DNA from: Pseudomonadota bacterium
Lineage (GTDB): Bacteria; Myxococcota_A; Polyangia; Polyangiales; Polyangiaceae
Direction of reading: 5' to 3'
NCBI GenBank assembly: GCA_023423895.1
Contig: JAFAER010000240.1
Coordinates: 1-64,000 of the forward strand
Length of the DNA stretch: 64,000 nucleotides
Under the pieces are notes generated by a model, which saw only the letters and a program-made list of their open reading frames with translations, was not told the DNA's origin and did no database searches. Below are positions 7,803-16,476 of this stretch, in pieces. Each line of letters opens with the position of its first letter. The first letter of the stretch is position 1. Both the position numbers and the translations under genes were made by a program.

Positions 7803-8854
7803 TCGAGAGCGACGACGTCCACCTCCGAGCGACGTCCCGTCTCCGGCACGCGCGGGAGCGACGTCTGCGCCGTGATCTCCTCGGTGGCCTGCGACCACTC
7901 GCGCTCGAGCGCCTTGCGCAGGAAGTATCGCCCGTCGCCGACGCCCATCGAGAGGACGACGCGGCGGAGATCGAACGCCATGGCGCACGCATTTGGATAA
8001 CGGGCGTCCGGATCGACGGCGAGGGCGCGCTGCATCACGGCTTCGAGGCCGGGCGGCAGGTGAGGCTGGAAGGTGAACGGCTGCACGTACCCTTCGCGGG
8101 CCAGGCGAACGGCCTCTCCACTCGTCAGCCCCGCGGGGAAGCGCGGTCCGATCAAGAGCTCGCGGAGGAGCACCCCGAACGAGAACACGTCCGAGCGGGC
8201 GTCTCCCGGACATCCTTGCGCCACCTCGGGCGCCATCGTCGCCGCGCGCGAGGCCATCCCGCGGAGAGTCCGCACGCTCGATGTCGCCGCGCGCGCCGTG
8301 CTCGCCTCGAAGTCGCTGACCTTGACCTCTCCGCGCCAGGACAGGAGCACCTCTCGTGCGGAGAGCGCGTGGTGGACGATCCCGAGCTGAACGCCGTCCC
8401 CGTCGCGAGCGAGACGCGCGGCGGCAAGGCCTTCGGCGACCTCTGCGACCACGAAGAGGGCGAGATCGAGCGGCATGCGCCGCTGCTTCGACACGAACGC
8501 GTGCTCGTGGAGCGCCGCGAGGGACACGCCAGAGACGAGCTCCTCGATCACCAACGGGTGACCGCGCTGGTCGCCGACCTCGTAGATGCGGACGACGTTC
8601 GGATGATCGACCCATGCCATCCGGCATGCGGTGCGGGTGACCAGCGCGCGGACCTGCTCCACCTCGTCGCTCGAGACGGCAGAGAAGACCTTGACCGCGA
8701 CGGGGCGCGTCAGCCCGCTACCCGAGCACAGCTGCGCGCGGTGGACGACGGCGGCTCCCCCTCTTCCCACGACGTCGAGCAGCACGACGCGGCGACCGGC
8801 GCCGAGCTCCACGCACTCCAGTTGCGGCGTCTTTTGAAGCATCGAGCTCGCCAT
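7760..8854 (-). CDS. Ser/Thr kinase-fold protein, predicted pseudokinase
   Basis: A 364-residue Hanks-type kinase fold without a membrane segment. The nucleotide-binding lobe is recognisable (VGRGGAAVVHRA glycine loop, Lys55 in PVAVKVF) and MAPEVAQG stands for the APE motif. The catalytic loop reads IVHHALSAREVLL (from residue 159) instead of IVHRDLKPENVLL, so the catalytic Asp, Lys and Asn are all replaced. The metal-binding DFG is DFE (181-183). Catalysis is therefore unlikely; a scaffold or signalling role is inferred. The alternative start at Met5 (8842) cannot be excluded. The C-terminal 14 codons overlap the NUDIX gene on the other strand. Confidence 0.87.
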   Translation of the reverse strand: MASSMLQKTPQLECVELGAGRRVVLLDVVGRGGAAVVHRAQLCSGSGLTRPVAVKVFSAVSSDEVEQVRALVTRTACRMAWVDHPNVVRIYEVGDQRGHPLVIEELVSGVSLAALHEHAFVSKQRRMPLDLALFVVAEVAEGLAAARLARDGDGVQLGIVHHALSAREVLLSWRGEVKVSDFEASTARAATSSVRTLRGMASRAATMAPEVAQGCPGDARSDVFSFGVLLRELLIGPRFPAGLTSGEAVRLAREGYVQPFTFQPHLPPGLEAVMQRALAVDPDARYPNACAMAFDLRRVVLSMGVGDGRYFLRKALEREWSQATEEITAQTSLPRVPETGRRSEVDVVALDYRDSRDSRANRRR

Positions 8855-9083
8855 GGATGAGCCTGGACCTCGGCCGCCTGATGCAACGACCGAACCGTTC
8901 CGCCGGCACCGTGAAGAGCGCAGAAATGGCCTCGTCGGGGATCATCGCGGCGAGCGGTGCGGACAAACCGGGATCCACGGGCGCGGATCCATGTTGGTTC
9001 TCCGACGGTTGCCGTTGCTCGATGGCTGCTCGATCCGCGCAGACCACCTGGAATCAGCGGGCAGTGGTAGATGTCCGGCCGTC

Positions 9084-9704
9084 ATGAGAGACGCTCCCGC
9101 GCCTCGCCTCCACCTGTTCGTGTGCGCCAACCGTCGCGAGGGCTCTCCCCTCGGCCCGGGCTGCGGCGACCGCGGCGAAGCCGTTTATGCCGCGCTGAAG
9201 CGCGAGGTTTCGTCCCGTGGCGCCGTCGCCACGACGTGGATCACGAAGACGCATTGCCTCGGGATCTGCCCCGCGCGAGGCGCGACGGTCGCTCGTTATC
9301 CTGCTCCTGCTCCTGGGCCGGCGGCCGGAAGCGGTGCACCTTCGCGGTCCATCGTCACCGAGGTCGAGCCCGGAGACGTCGGCCTGCTGCTCGAGCGGCA
9401 GCCAGAGCCAGAGCCAGCTAGTCCGTCGGCGCTCGGTCCGACGCTGGACGATCTGGCGGGCCAGCTCGATGCGCTCGAGGACCTCCAGCGGAGAAAGGTG
9501 CTCGACCTCGCCCGGCGGCTGAAACCAGGCCTCACGCTCGAGGACGTCCAGAACCCGCACGATTTCCCGGAGCTCGACGATCCGGACTGGCACTATGCCG
9601 ATGGCGTGCTTGCGGGGATCCAGTCCGTGAAGAGCATCCTTCGCGGCCTCGTCCGCAACAACGACGCGAGCGCCGCGAACGAGCGAGACAAGAGAGACGA
9701 GTGA
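9084..9704 (+). CDS. Thioredoxin-like [2Fe-2S] ferredoxin domain protein
   Basis: A 206-residue protein. The N-terminal ~75 residues match the thioredoxin-like [2Fe-2S] fold: LHLFVCANRR, GPGCGDRGEAVYAALK, and THCLGICPARGATVARYP. The four cysteines (14, 27, 58, 62) are spaced as expected for a 2Fe-2S cluster. The second half is an acidic alpha-helical extension with no recognised domain (RKVLDLARRLKPGLTLEDV and a following Asp/Glu-rich stretch). The ATG at 9084 directly precedes the fold; the open frame further upstream lacks conserved sequence. The stop overlaps the start of the Smr gene by one base (TGATG). Likely a redox or electron-transfer protein; partner unknown. Confidence 0.85.
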   Translation: MRDAPAPRLHLFVCANRREGSPLGPGCGDRGEAVYAALKREVSSRGAVATTWITKTHCLGICPARGATVARYPAPAPGPAAGSGAPSRSIVTEVEPGDVGLLLERQPEPEPASPSALGPTLDDLAGQLDALEDLQRRKVLDLARRLKPGLTLEDVQNPHDFPELDDPDWHYADGVLAGIQSVKSILRGLVRNNDASAANERDKRDE

Positions 9705-10504
9705 TGTCGAAGAAGAAGCCGAAAGGCGGCCACAAGCACGACCGCGAGCCCGAGCTGCCGAAGTTCGGCGGCTTCAAGCCGTTCGCCGCTGGCCTCGGCG
9801 ACTTCAAGGCCAAGGTCGACGCGGAGGAGAAGGCAAAGGAAGAGGCGCGCAAGGCCGCCATCGCCGCCGGCAAGAAGCCGGCGCCTGCTCCCGCTCCGCG
9901 CGCTGCAGCCCGACCCGAGAAGCGCACGGCGGAGAGCGACCGCGATGACGAGCTCACGTTCCATCGGATGATGAGCGGGGTGGTGCCCCTCGAAGGCAGG
10001 GGCAGCCGCGTCCCCGTCGCGGGCACCTCACGCATCGAGCCGGCCAAGGTCAAGCCGGCGGACCTGCGCGAAAAGGCGCGCGAAGAGGCGAAGGCGGTGC
10101 TCGATCACCTGCACCACCTCGTCGACGACGCGGTCCGGTTCGAGGTGACGGACGACGGCAAGCGCGTCGAGGGTCGCCGTCTCGATGTTCCGCCGAGCCT
10201 CGTCCGCGAGCTTCGGCGCGGCGTGCTCCCGATCGACGGCCGGCTCGACCTGCATGGGCTCGGCGCCGAGGCCGCTCGAGAGAAGCTGCTCGACTTCCTC
10301 CGCACGCAGCGGACGCGCGGCGAACGGTGCGTCCTCGTCATCCACGGCAAGGGCGAGCACTCCGTCGCGATGGGCGGCGTGCTCCGCGGAGAGATCGCCG
10401 CATGGCTCTCGCAGGGCCGCGCCCGCGAGCACGTCGCCGCATTCGCGACGGCGCGCGAGGAGGACGGCGGCGAAGGCGCCGTCTACGTCGCCCTGCGCCG
10501 CTGA
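9704..10504 (+). CDS. Smr domain protein
   Basis: A 266-residue protein with a Lys/Ala-rich, probably disordered N-terminal half and a C-terminal Smr domain (about 175-266) carrying the LDLHG motif (GRLDLHGLGAEAAREKLLDF) and the HGKG loop (VLVIHGKGEHS). Smr domains of the MutS2 C-terminus and stand-alone types are known or proposed nucleases acting on branched DNA or RNA. The ATG at 9704 overlaps the stop of the ferredoxin-like gene; an in-frame GTG one codon earlier is the alternative. The linkage of an Fe-S protein with an Smr protein is notable but its meaning is unknown. Confidence 0.88.
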   Translation: MSKKKPKGGHKHDREPELPKFGGFKPFAAGLGDFKAKVDAEEKAKEEARKAAIAAGKKPAPAPAPRAAARPEKRTAESDRDDELTFHRMMSGVVPLEGRGSRVPVAGTSRIEPAKVKPADLREKAREEAKAVLDHLHHLVDDAVRFEVTDDGKRVEGRRLDVPPSLVRELRRGVLPIDGRLDLHGLGAEAAREKLLDFLRTQRTRGERCVLVIHGKGEHSVAMGGVLRGEIAAWLSQGRAREHVAAFATAREEDGGEGAVYVALRR

Positions 10505-10803
10505 CCGCTCGAGCTTGCACGCGCACGCAGGAGAAACCGCGTGTGCAGAAATGACCGCGCTGCGTACGTGTCCCCCGGTGGACGCGGCGCGGCCGTCCAG
10601 CGTCGGACGGGGACGACACGAACGCGCACGGAAGAAAGACGCGAACGAGGAAGACGCGAGGTGGAAACCGCCGCGACCGAGGCGCTGACGCCCCGCAGCA
10701 ATCGCGAATCTCCTGACGCGCTTCATTCGGCTGGCCCGGCGCGTTGGTCGAGACTACTGTCCGCCGTAGGGCCGAACGCCACGTTTTCACGTACGGAGCT
10801 CCG
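10505..10803. other. Leader region upstream of ilvE with nested inverted repeats
   Basis: No convincing gene. CGTGTC (10567-10572) pairs with GACACG (10615-10620), CCCC (10573-10576) with GGGG (10609-10612), and inside them TGGAC (10579-10583) with GTCCA (10595-10599). This extended hairpin lies about 180 bp before ilvE. It could end the Smr transcript or belong to an ilvE leader. No T-run follows, and no leader peptide rich in branched-chain codons was seen. ACGGAGCTCCG directly before the ATG is a good ribosome-binding site. Confidence 0.4.
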
Positions 10804-11724
10804 ATGGTCGAAAAGCTGCAAAAGATCTGGGTGGACGGTGAGCTCGTTCCCTGGGACGACGCGAAGGTCCACCTTCTCACGCACTCGCTGCACTATGGCG
10901 TCGGGGCGTTCGAAGGCATCCGCTGCTACAAGCGCTCGGACGGCAAGAGCTACATCTTCCGTCTCCGCGAGCACGTCGATCGCCTGTTCGACACGTGCAA
11001 GATGACGCTGCTGCAGCCGAAGTTCAGCCGCGAGCAGATCATGCGCGCGTGCTCGGACGTGCTGAAGGCGAACTCGCTCGAGGAAGGCTACCTCCGCCCC
11101 GTCATCTTCATGGGCGAAGGCGCGATGGGCATCTACGCTCCGAACAATCCCATCCGCGCGAGCGTCATCGCGTGGAAGTGGGGCGCGTACCTCGGCGAAG
11201 AAGCGCTCAAGAGCGGCATCCGCTGCAAGATCAGCTCGTTCGCGCGCCACCACATCAACGTCAGCCTCGCGAAGGCGAAGATGATGGGGCAGTACACGAA
11301 CAGCGTCCTCGCGAAGCGCGAGGCGAAGCTCGGCGGCTACGACGAGGCGATCCTGCTCGACGCGAACGGGTACGTCTCCGAGGGCTCGGGTGAGAACATC
11401 TTCCTCGTCAAGAAGGGCAAGATCCTCACGCCGGACCTGTCGTCGTCGATCCTCGAAGGCATCACGCGCGACACGGTGATGACGCTCGCGCGCGAGATGG
11501 GCGTCACGGTCGAAGAAGGTCGCATCACGCGCGACCAGCTCTGGCTCGCCGACGAGGTGTTCTTCACCGGCACCGCCGCAGAGATCACGCCCGTCCGCGA
11601 GGTCGACAACCGCCCGATCGGCGAAGGTGTCGTCGGCCCGATCACGAAGAAGCTCCAGGCGAAGTTCTTCGACATCGTACGCGGAAGCGACAACAGTCAC
11701 CCCGAGTGGCTCTCCGCGCTCTGA
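10804..11724 (+). CDS. ilvE: Branched-chain amino acid aminotransferase
   Basis: The 306-residue fold-type IV PLP enzyme transfers amino groups between glutamate and the 2-oxo acids of Leu, Ile and Val, the last step of their synthesis and first of their breakdown. Seen: LTHSLHYGVGAFEGIRCY, ISSFARHHINVSLAKAKMM with the predicted PLP-binding Lys in the AKAKMMGQYTNS stretch, EAILLDANGYVSEGSGENIF, and EVFFTGTAAEITPVREVDNR, all characteristic of IlvE. Length is typical. The ATG at 10804 has GGAG seven bases upstream; the frame extends 20 codons further without conservation. It appears monocistronic. Confidence 0.95.
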   Translation: MVEKLQKIWVDGELVPWDDAKVHLLTHSLHYGVGAFEGIRCYKRSDGKSYIFRLREHVDRLFDTCKMTLLQPKFSREQIMRACSDVLKANSLEEGYLRPVIFMGEGAMGIYAPNNPIRASVIAWKWGAYLGEEALKSGIRCKISSFARHHINVSLAKAKMMGQYTNSVLAKREAKLGGYDEAILLDANGYVSEGSGENIFLVKKGKILTPDLSSSILEGITRDTVMTLAREMGVTVEEGRITRDQLWLADEVFFTGTAAEITPVREVDNRPIGEGVVGPITKKLQAKFFDIVRGSDNSHPEWLSAL

Positions 11725-11727
11725 CGC

Positions 11728-12468
11728 TTGAGCCGCACGCTGGATCCGCACGCACGGCGCGCTCACACGAGCGCGCTGTTCGGGCTCGTCACGAGAGCGG
11801 CGCTCCCTCTGCTCCTCGCAGGACTAGCAGCGTGCGGCGGCGATCCGCCGGTCACGAAGGCGCCCTCACGCGCCTCCGGCACGGACACGCCGGCGAACAC
11901 TGCGGGGAGGCCGCCCGAATACGCAGCCGACGACGGCTCGCCGTCGTGGGGCAAGTTCCATTCGAAGCGCTTCCAGCTCACCGTGCCGCTGCCCGACGGA
12001 CGCGCGTGGAAGATCGACGATCATCGCGCGCCGGAGCTCGTCGCCGTGCATGCACCGACGAGCTCGCGTCTGACGATCGTCGGAACGCAGGAAGCGGAGC
12101 TGATGAACCGGCAGCGGTGCGAGGAGCGCGCACGAGCCCGCGGCTGGGTGCCGAAAGAATCGCTCACGACCGTCGACGACCAGGTGCACGTCGGACCGGA
12201 CGCCTACGACTCGAGGGTCTGGGTGGCGATCGACGCGATGAAGGAGGGCGGAGGCGTCGAAGGCCACGTCTACCTGTTCGGCGCGTTTCTCCGGCGCTGC
12301 CTGCTCGTCCACCTGTCGACGAGCGTGCCGTCGGCGCGAGACGAAGACGTGCTCGCCTCACGTCTCGCGATCGGCAGCTCACGCATCGTGAAGGCGATCA
12401 CGCTCGATCCGCCGCGCACCACCGACGACGCCGTCGTCCCCCGCGACAAGCCCGAGATCCGTCGCTGA
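11728..12468 (+). CDS. Predicted lipoprotein of unknown function
   Basis: A 246-residue protein starting at a TTG four bases after the ilvE stop; no ATG or GTG fits better and the start is uncertain. A hydrophobic signal ends in the lipobox LAGLAAC, followed by a Gly/Pro/Thr-rich linker, so it should be a lipid-anchored envelope protein. The mature domain (GKFHSKRFQLTVPLPDGRAW ... SRIVKAITL) has an alternating beta pattern and no family I recognise. It is convergent with the reductase gene, with only ~20 bp between them. Confidence 0.72.
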   Translation: MSRTLDPHARRAHTSALFGLVTRAALPLLLAGLAACGGDPPVTKAPSRASGTDTPANTAGRPPEYAADDGSPSWGKFHSKRFQLTVPLPDGRAWKIDDHRAPELVAVHAPTSSRLTIVGTQEAELMNRQRCEERARARGWVPKESLTTVDDQVHVGPDAYDSRVWVAIDAMKEGGGVEGHVYLFGAFLRRCLLVHLSTSVPSARDEDVLASRLAIGSSRIVKAITLDPPRTTDDAVVPRDKPEIRR

Positions 12469-12487
12469 GCGCGTCTAGAGCGCGCCG

Positions 12488-13549
12488 TCACGGGATGATC
12501 TTGCGGCGTCGGTAGTCCTCGAAGATCTGGGCGAACATCGACGCCGTGTCGACGTGCTCGTGGAAGCCGAAGCGGCGGGCCTTCGAGCCGTCGGCGAACA
12601 TGTCGTAGTCCCACGAGAAGACCGCGTCGCCGAACCGCCAGGACGACACGTCGCTGTAGGGATGCCGCGCGAGGCCGTGTTTCTCGACCATCCGGTTCCA
12701 GAGCTCATCTTTGTCGGCCATCACCGTCTCGAGGGACATCGGCAGGGGCGGCGCGACCTGGAGGTCGAAGAGGCGGCCGATCGTCGGCCACATCTCGCTC
12801 CAGCGGAAGAGGTCGCCATTGTTGATGTTGAACGCCTGGTTGGCGCAGCGCTCGTCGGTCGCCGCCCAGACCGTCGCGCGGGCGAGCAGGCCGGCGTCCG
12901 TCATCTCGAGCAGCTTGTCGTACGCCCCCGGCTTGCCGGGAAAACGGAGCGGCACGCCGAGCTCTTTCGACATCGACGCGTAGATCGCGATCACCATCGA
13001 GAGGTTCATCGGGATGCCGAGCGCGAACCCGCACACGACCGACGGGCGGATCGCCGACCATGTCCAGGCCTTCCCTCGCTGCCGCGCTTCCAGGAGCTCC
13101 TGCTGGTCGACGTTGAACTCCGGCGGCATGTGCGGTGGGTCGGACTCGCGGGCTGGCGTCTTGAACGGCCCGAGATGCGCGCCGTAGACCTTGTAGCCTT
13201 GCATCAAGCTGACGTGAGCGAGGTCCTTCGCGCTCGCCTCCACGGCATCGAGGACGTTCGTGAGCATCGCGACGTTCGGCGCGACGAGCTCGGCCCAGGT
13301 CGGCCGGTCTTGATAGGCGGCATAGAAGACGTGTGTGACGTGCGTGAGCTCGCGCAGCTTTTCGCGGGTGTCGTCGCGATCGAGCAGATCGACGGCAATG
13401 TGCCTCGTCCGGGCCGTCGGCGCGCCCCCGCGCCGTGAGAGCCCGATGATGTCCCACTCGCCCAGCGACTCGAGATGGGCGACGAGGTTTCCTCCGATCA
13501 CGCCTCGCGCGCCGACGACGAGCGCGACCTTCTTCAGCGGCTTGTTCAT
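12488..13549 (-). CDS. PRISE-type SDR reductase (progesterone 5-beta-reductase/iridoid synthase-like)
   Basis: A 353-residue atypical short-chain dehydrogenase/reductase. The N-terminal Rossmann motif GARGVIGGNLVAHL binds NAD(P)H. Instead of the classical YxxxK, the active site reads MQGYKVYGAHLGPF, corresponding to the TGxKHYxGPF-type segment of the PRISE family, where Lys and Tyr act in 1,4-reduction of enones. NQAFNINNGDLFRW in the C-terminal half is also typical. The substrate is unknown. It is divergent from a LysR regulator across 75 bp that hold a candidate LysR box, so it is probably that regulator's target. Confidence 0.87.
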   Translation of the reverse strand: MNKPLKKVALVVGARGVIGGNLVAHLESLGEWDIIGLSRRGGAPTARTRHIAVDLLDRDDTREKLRELTHVTHVFYAAYQDRPTWAELVAPNVAMLTNVLDAVEASAKDLAHVSLMQGYKVYGAHLGPFKTPARESDPPHMPPEFNVDQQELLEARQRGKAWTWSAIRPSVVCGFALGIPMNLSMVIAIYASMSKELGVPLRFPGKPGAYDKLLEMTDAGLLARATVWAATDERCANQAFNINNGDLFRWSEMWPTIGRLFDLQVAPPLPMSLETVMADKDELWNRMVEKHGLARHPYSDVSSWRFGDAVFSWDYDMFADGSKARRFGFHEHVDTASMFAQIFEDYRRRKIIP

Positions 13550-13566
13550 GCCGTCACGATGGTGGT

Positions 13567-13581
13567 TTCAGCGCCTGTGAA
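13567..13581. promoter_or_regulatory. Candidate LysR box (T-N11-A) in divergent promoter
   Basis: TTCA (13567-13570) and TGAA (13578-13581) form a dyad with a 7-base centre, giving a T-N11-A core. It lies between the divergent reductase and LysR genes, 18 bp upstream of the reductase start. LysR regulators classically bind such dyads in the shared promoter of the gene they control and their own gene. Confidence 0.5.
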
Positions 13582-13624
13582 CTAGGCTGGAGGACCGACA
13601 AGGATTTGTGAGCTCGAGTCACGA

Positions 13625-14533
13625 ATGCCGCGCACGGATCTGAACCGCTCGGGAGACATGGAGGTCTTCGTCCGCGTCGTGGAGCGAGGCAGCTTCTCGG
13701 CAGCGGCGAGAGCGCTCCGGATGACGCCGTCGGCCGTGAGCAAGCTCGTGGCTCGCCTCGAGGCGCGGCTCGGCGCTCGCCTCCTCAACCGGTCGACGCG
13801 CAGCACGCAGCTCACCCCCGAGGGACGAGCGTTCTTCGATCGAAGCGTCCGGATCCTCGGAGACATCGACGCGGCGGAGCACGAGGTGAGCGCAGGCGCG
13901 GCGCCGCGCGGGCGGCTGCGCGTCAACGCGAACGTCCCGTTCGGTCGTCGCTTCTTGCTCCCGAGCCTTCCCCGGTTCCTCGAACGGCATCCGCAGATCA
14001 CCGTGGACGTGGCGCTCACGGATGCCGTGGTCGATCTCTTCGACGTACGCGCAGACGTGGCGATCCGGACCGGTCCGCTGCGGAGCTCGCAGCTCCACGC
14101 ACGAAAGCTCGGCGAGGCTCGGATGGTCGTCGTGGCCGCACCCGCGTACCTGAAGCGCCACGGTGTGCCGCGGACACCCGCCGATCTCGCGCGCCACAAC
14201 TGCGTCCGGTTCTGCTTCTCGCGACACGTCGAGGCCTGGCCGTTCCGCGACAGGTCCGGCGGTAGAGTTTCCTTCACCCCGAGCGGCAACGCGCTCGTCA
14301 GCGACGGCGAGGCCATGCGCCAGCTCGTCGTCTCCGGCCTGGGGATCGGCCGGCTCGCAAGCTTCCAGGTGGAGGAAGATCTTCGGAAGGGAAGGCTCGT
14401 GCGCGTCCTCCCCTCCTGCGACCCGGGCACCAGCGAGCCGATCCACGCGGTGTTCGTGGGTCAAGGCGGCAAATTGGCCGCGCGCGTACGCGTGTTCCTC
14501 GACCATCTCGTCGAGACGGTCGATCTGGAGTGA
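13625..14533 (+). CDS. LysR-family transcriptional regulator
   Basis: A 302-residue regulator. The N-terminal winged helix-turn-helix (residues ~12-70) includes FVRVVERGSFSAAARALRMT and PSAVSKLVARLEARLGARLL. The effector-binding domain follows (RLRVNANVPFGRRFLLPSL ... GLGIGRLASFQVEEDLRKGR). It is of the subgroup with fairly basic C-terminal halves that commonly control adjacent oxidoreductases. Divergent from the PRISE reductase, so autoregulation plus control of that gene is inferred. Confidence 0.93.
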   Translation: MPRTDLNRSGDMEVFVRVVERGSFSAAARALRMTPSAVSKLVARLEARLGARLLNRSTRSTQLTPEGRAFFDRSVRILGDIDAAEHEVSAGAAPRGRLRVNANVPFGRRFLLPSLPRFLERHPQITVDVALTDAVVDLFDVRADVAIRTGPLRSSQLHARKLGEARMVVVAAPAYLKRHGVPRTPADLARHNCVRFCFSRHVEAWPFRDRSGGRVSFTPSGNALVSDGEAMRQLVVSGLGIGRLASFQVEEDLRKGRLVRVLPSCDPGTSEPIHAVFVGQGGKLAARVRVFLDHLVETVDLE

Positions 14534-14587
14534 CGGCGCATGCGCCATGCCGGTGAACGGCAGCAGATCCTCTAGAATGGCGGCGCG

Positions 14588-15451
14588 ATGACTCCTCTCG
14601 ACACGGACGTGGCGATCGAGACGCCGGAGCACATCGTCTTTCACTACCGGCTCGCAGGCCCGGCCCGCCGTGCGCTCGGGCACGTGCTCGATCTGTTGGT
14701 CTGCTACGGCGTCGTGATCGTCCTCGGCCTCGTCGTGCTCCTGGCAGCAGCGGCCGGCGACCTCGAGACGGGCGACCTCGGCGCCGCGGCGAAGGCCGGC
14801 ATGGGGCTCGTGCTCCTCTTCCTCTTCGCAGCGCAGTGGGTCTACTTCGTCGTCTTCGAGGCGCTCTACGGGCGCTCGCCGGGCAAGATGGCGGTCGGCG
14901 TCCGCGTCGTGACGACGTCGGGGCGCCCGATTGGCTGGCGCGCCGCGGCGCTGCGGAACCTGCTCCGCGCCGCGGACCTGCTGCCGACCGGCTACGTTGC
15001 CGGCGTCGTCTCGATGGCGCTCTCGTCGCGCTTCCAGCGTCTCGGTGACCTCGTCGCCGGCACCATGGTCGTCGTCCCCGAGAGGGCGCATGCGGCGAGG
15101 CCCCTCGAGCTCCGACCGCCCGCGCAGCCCGCCGAGCTCGCATCGCTGCCGGACGCGATCGCGCTCGATCCCGACGAGCGGTCGGCGATCGAGCTCTTCC
15201 TCCGCCGGCGCCACTCCCTCGGGACCGCGCGCGAGCACGAGCTCGCCAGCATGATCGCCGCCCCGCTCGGCGCGCGGATCGGGTACTCCCATCGAGACCC
15301 GGCGCGCATGCTCGCAATCATCTACGACCGTGCGATCAACGCCGGGCGCCTGGATGCGCCGCCGTCGTCCTGGCGTCCTCGATCGAAGAAGAACGGGGCG
15401 CCGAAGAAGCGCGCCTCGCAGCGACCGCCTGCGCCTGGAGCGTCGCAGTGA
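14588..15451 (+). CDS. RDD-family membrane protein
   Basis: A 287-residue protein with an RDD domain (residues ~25-170). Three membrane segments are visible: around LDLLVCYGVVIVLGLVVLLA, MGLVLLFLFAAQWVYFVVF, and a third near LPTGYVAGVVSMAL. The family signature GRSPGKMAVGVRVV and RFQRLGDLVAGTMVVV is present. A cytoplasmic C-terminal region rich in Arg, Pro and Lys follows. It is first of four genes joined by GTGA overlaps. RDD proteins often accompany SpoIIM, DUF4129, MoxR and DUF58 genes; a transport or membrane-complex role is inferred. Confidence 0.9.
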   Translation: MTPLDTDVAIETPEHIVFHYRLAGPARRALGHVLDLLVCYGVVIVLGLVVLLAAAAGDLETGDLGAAAKAGMGLVLLFLFAAQWVYFVVFEALYGRSPGKMAVGVRVVTTSGRPIGWRAAALRNLLRAADLLPTGYVAGVVSMALSSRFQRLGDLVAGTMVVVPERAHAARPLELRPPAQPAELASLPDAIALDPDERSAIELFLRRRHSLGTAREHELASMIAAPLGARIGYSHRDPARMLAIIYDRAINAGRLDAPPSSWRPRSKKNGAPKKRASQRPPAPGASQ

Positions 15452-16476
15452 GCGCCCCCGTCGTCGCATCCATGCTCACCGAGAAGGCGTTCGCCGAACG
15501 GCGCCGCCACGAGTGGGAAGAGCTCAGCACGCTCACGATCAAGGCGCAGCGCGGTCTCTCGAAGCTCGCGCCCGAAGACGTCGTCCGCATGTCACCGCTC
15601 TACCGGAGCGTCTGCGCCGATCTTGCGGCGGCGCAGGCTGCCCGCTACAGCGCGCCGCTCGTCGACTACCTCCTCGGGCTCACGGCCGCCGCGCACACCG
15701 TCGTCTACGGGCCACATGCCCGTGCGCGCGAGGACGGCAAGAAGGGACAGGTCCGGCACGCGTGGCTCGTCGCGTTCCCGCGAGCGGTCCGACGGTTCAG
15801 ACGCGAGATGCTCCTGGCCGCGGCGCTGTTCTTCGTTCCGTTCGCGCTCGGCTGCGTGCTCACGCTGCGCGATCCGACGTTCGCGTTCCGCGTCGTGCCG
15901 GAGTCGATGTTACGTCCGCTGACGGAGGCGTATGCGCGAGGCTTCGACGACGGACGCGAGGCCGGAGAAGGCGCGTTCATGGCCGGCTTCTACGTCTACA
16001 ACAACGTCGGCATCGCGCTCCGTTGCTTCGCGCTCGGCATCTTCGGTGGTCTCGGCTCCGCCTTCTACCTGCTCCAGAACGGGCTCTCGATCGGCGCGAT
16101 CCTCGGATACGTCGCGTCGCAGGGCGCCGGAGAGAACATCTTCGTGTTCATCGTCGGACACGGCTCGCTCGAGCTCGGCGCGATCGTCCTCGCCGGCGGC
16201 TCGGGCTTGTCGATCGGCTGGTCGCTGATCGCGCCCGGTCCGCTCACACGTCTCGCTTCGCTTCAGAAGCGCGCACGCGAGATCCTCGTCGTCGTCGCGG
16301 GCGCCTCGGTGATGCTCTTCATGGCCGCCGCGATCGAAGCGTTCTGGTCTGGATCGAGCGCTCCGCGCGAGGTCAAGCTCTCGGTCGGCGCGACGCTGTT
16401 CGTGCTCGTGGTCGCCTACGTCCTGTTCGGCGGTCGCGGCGCCTCGGAAGAGATCGAACGAGGAGCCTCTTCGTGA
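15448..16476 (+). CDS. SpoIIM-family membrane protein
   Basis: A 342-residue protein starting with GTG inside the preceding stop (GTGA). It carries the stage II sporulation protein M family layout: a cytoplasmic N-terminal helical region, then several membrane helices (MLLAAALFFVPFALGCVLTL, CFALGIFGGLGSAFYLLQNG, HGSLELGAIVLAGGSGLSIG, and a C-terminal LFVLVVAYVLF). The HGSLELGAI motif is the family hallmark. In Bacillus SpoIIM takes part in septal peptidoglycan remodelling; outside endospore formers the role is undefined but the gene regularly co-occurs with MoxR/DUF58. Confidence 0.9.
   Translation: MSAPVVASMLTEKAFAERRRHEWEELSTLTIKAQRGLSKLAPEDVVRMSPLYRSVCADLAAAQAARYSAPLVDYLLGLTAAAHTVVYGPHARAREDGKKGQVRHAWLVAFPRAVRRFRREMLLAAALFFVPFALGCVLTLRDPTFAFRVVPESMLRPLTEAYARGFDDGREAGEGAFMAGFYVYNNVGIALRCFALGIFGGLGSAFYLLQNGLSIGAILGYVASQGAGENIFVFIVGHGSLELGAIVLAGGSGLSIGWSLIAPGPLTRLASLQKRAREILVVVAGASVMLFMAAAIEAFWSGSSAPREVKLSVGATLFVLVVAYVLFGGRGASEEIERGASS

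Noticed and set aside
8970..9000. Two GGATCC sites close together as an operator
   Set aside because: Each is a simple 6-bp palindrome and there is no larger symmetry or conserved spacing to a start codon.
15330..16476. Arg-rich plus-strand frame overlapping the RDD and SpoIIM genes
   Set aside because: It is an out-of-frame reading of real membrane-protein genes with no conserved motifs; only its 3' part from 16473 is a gene.
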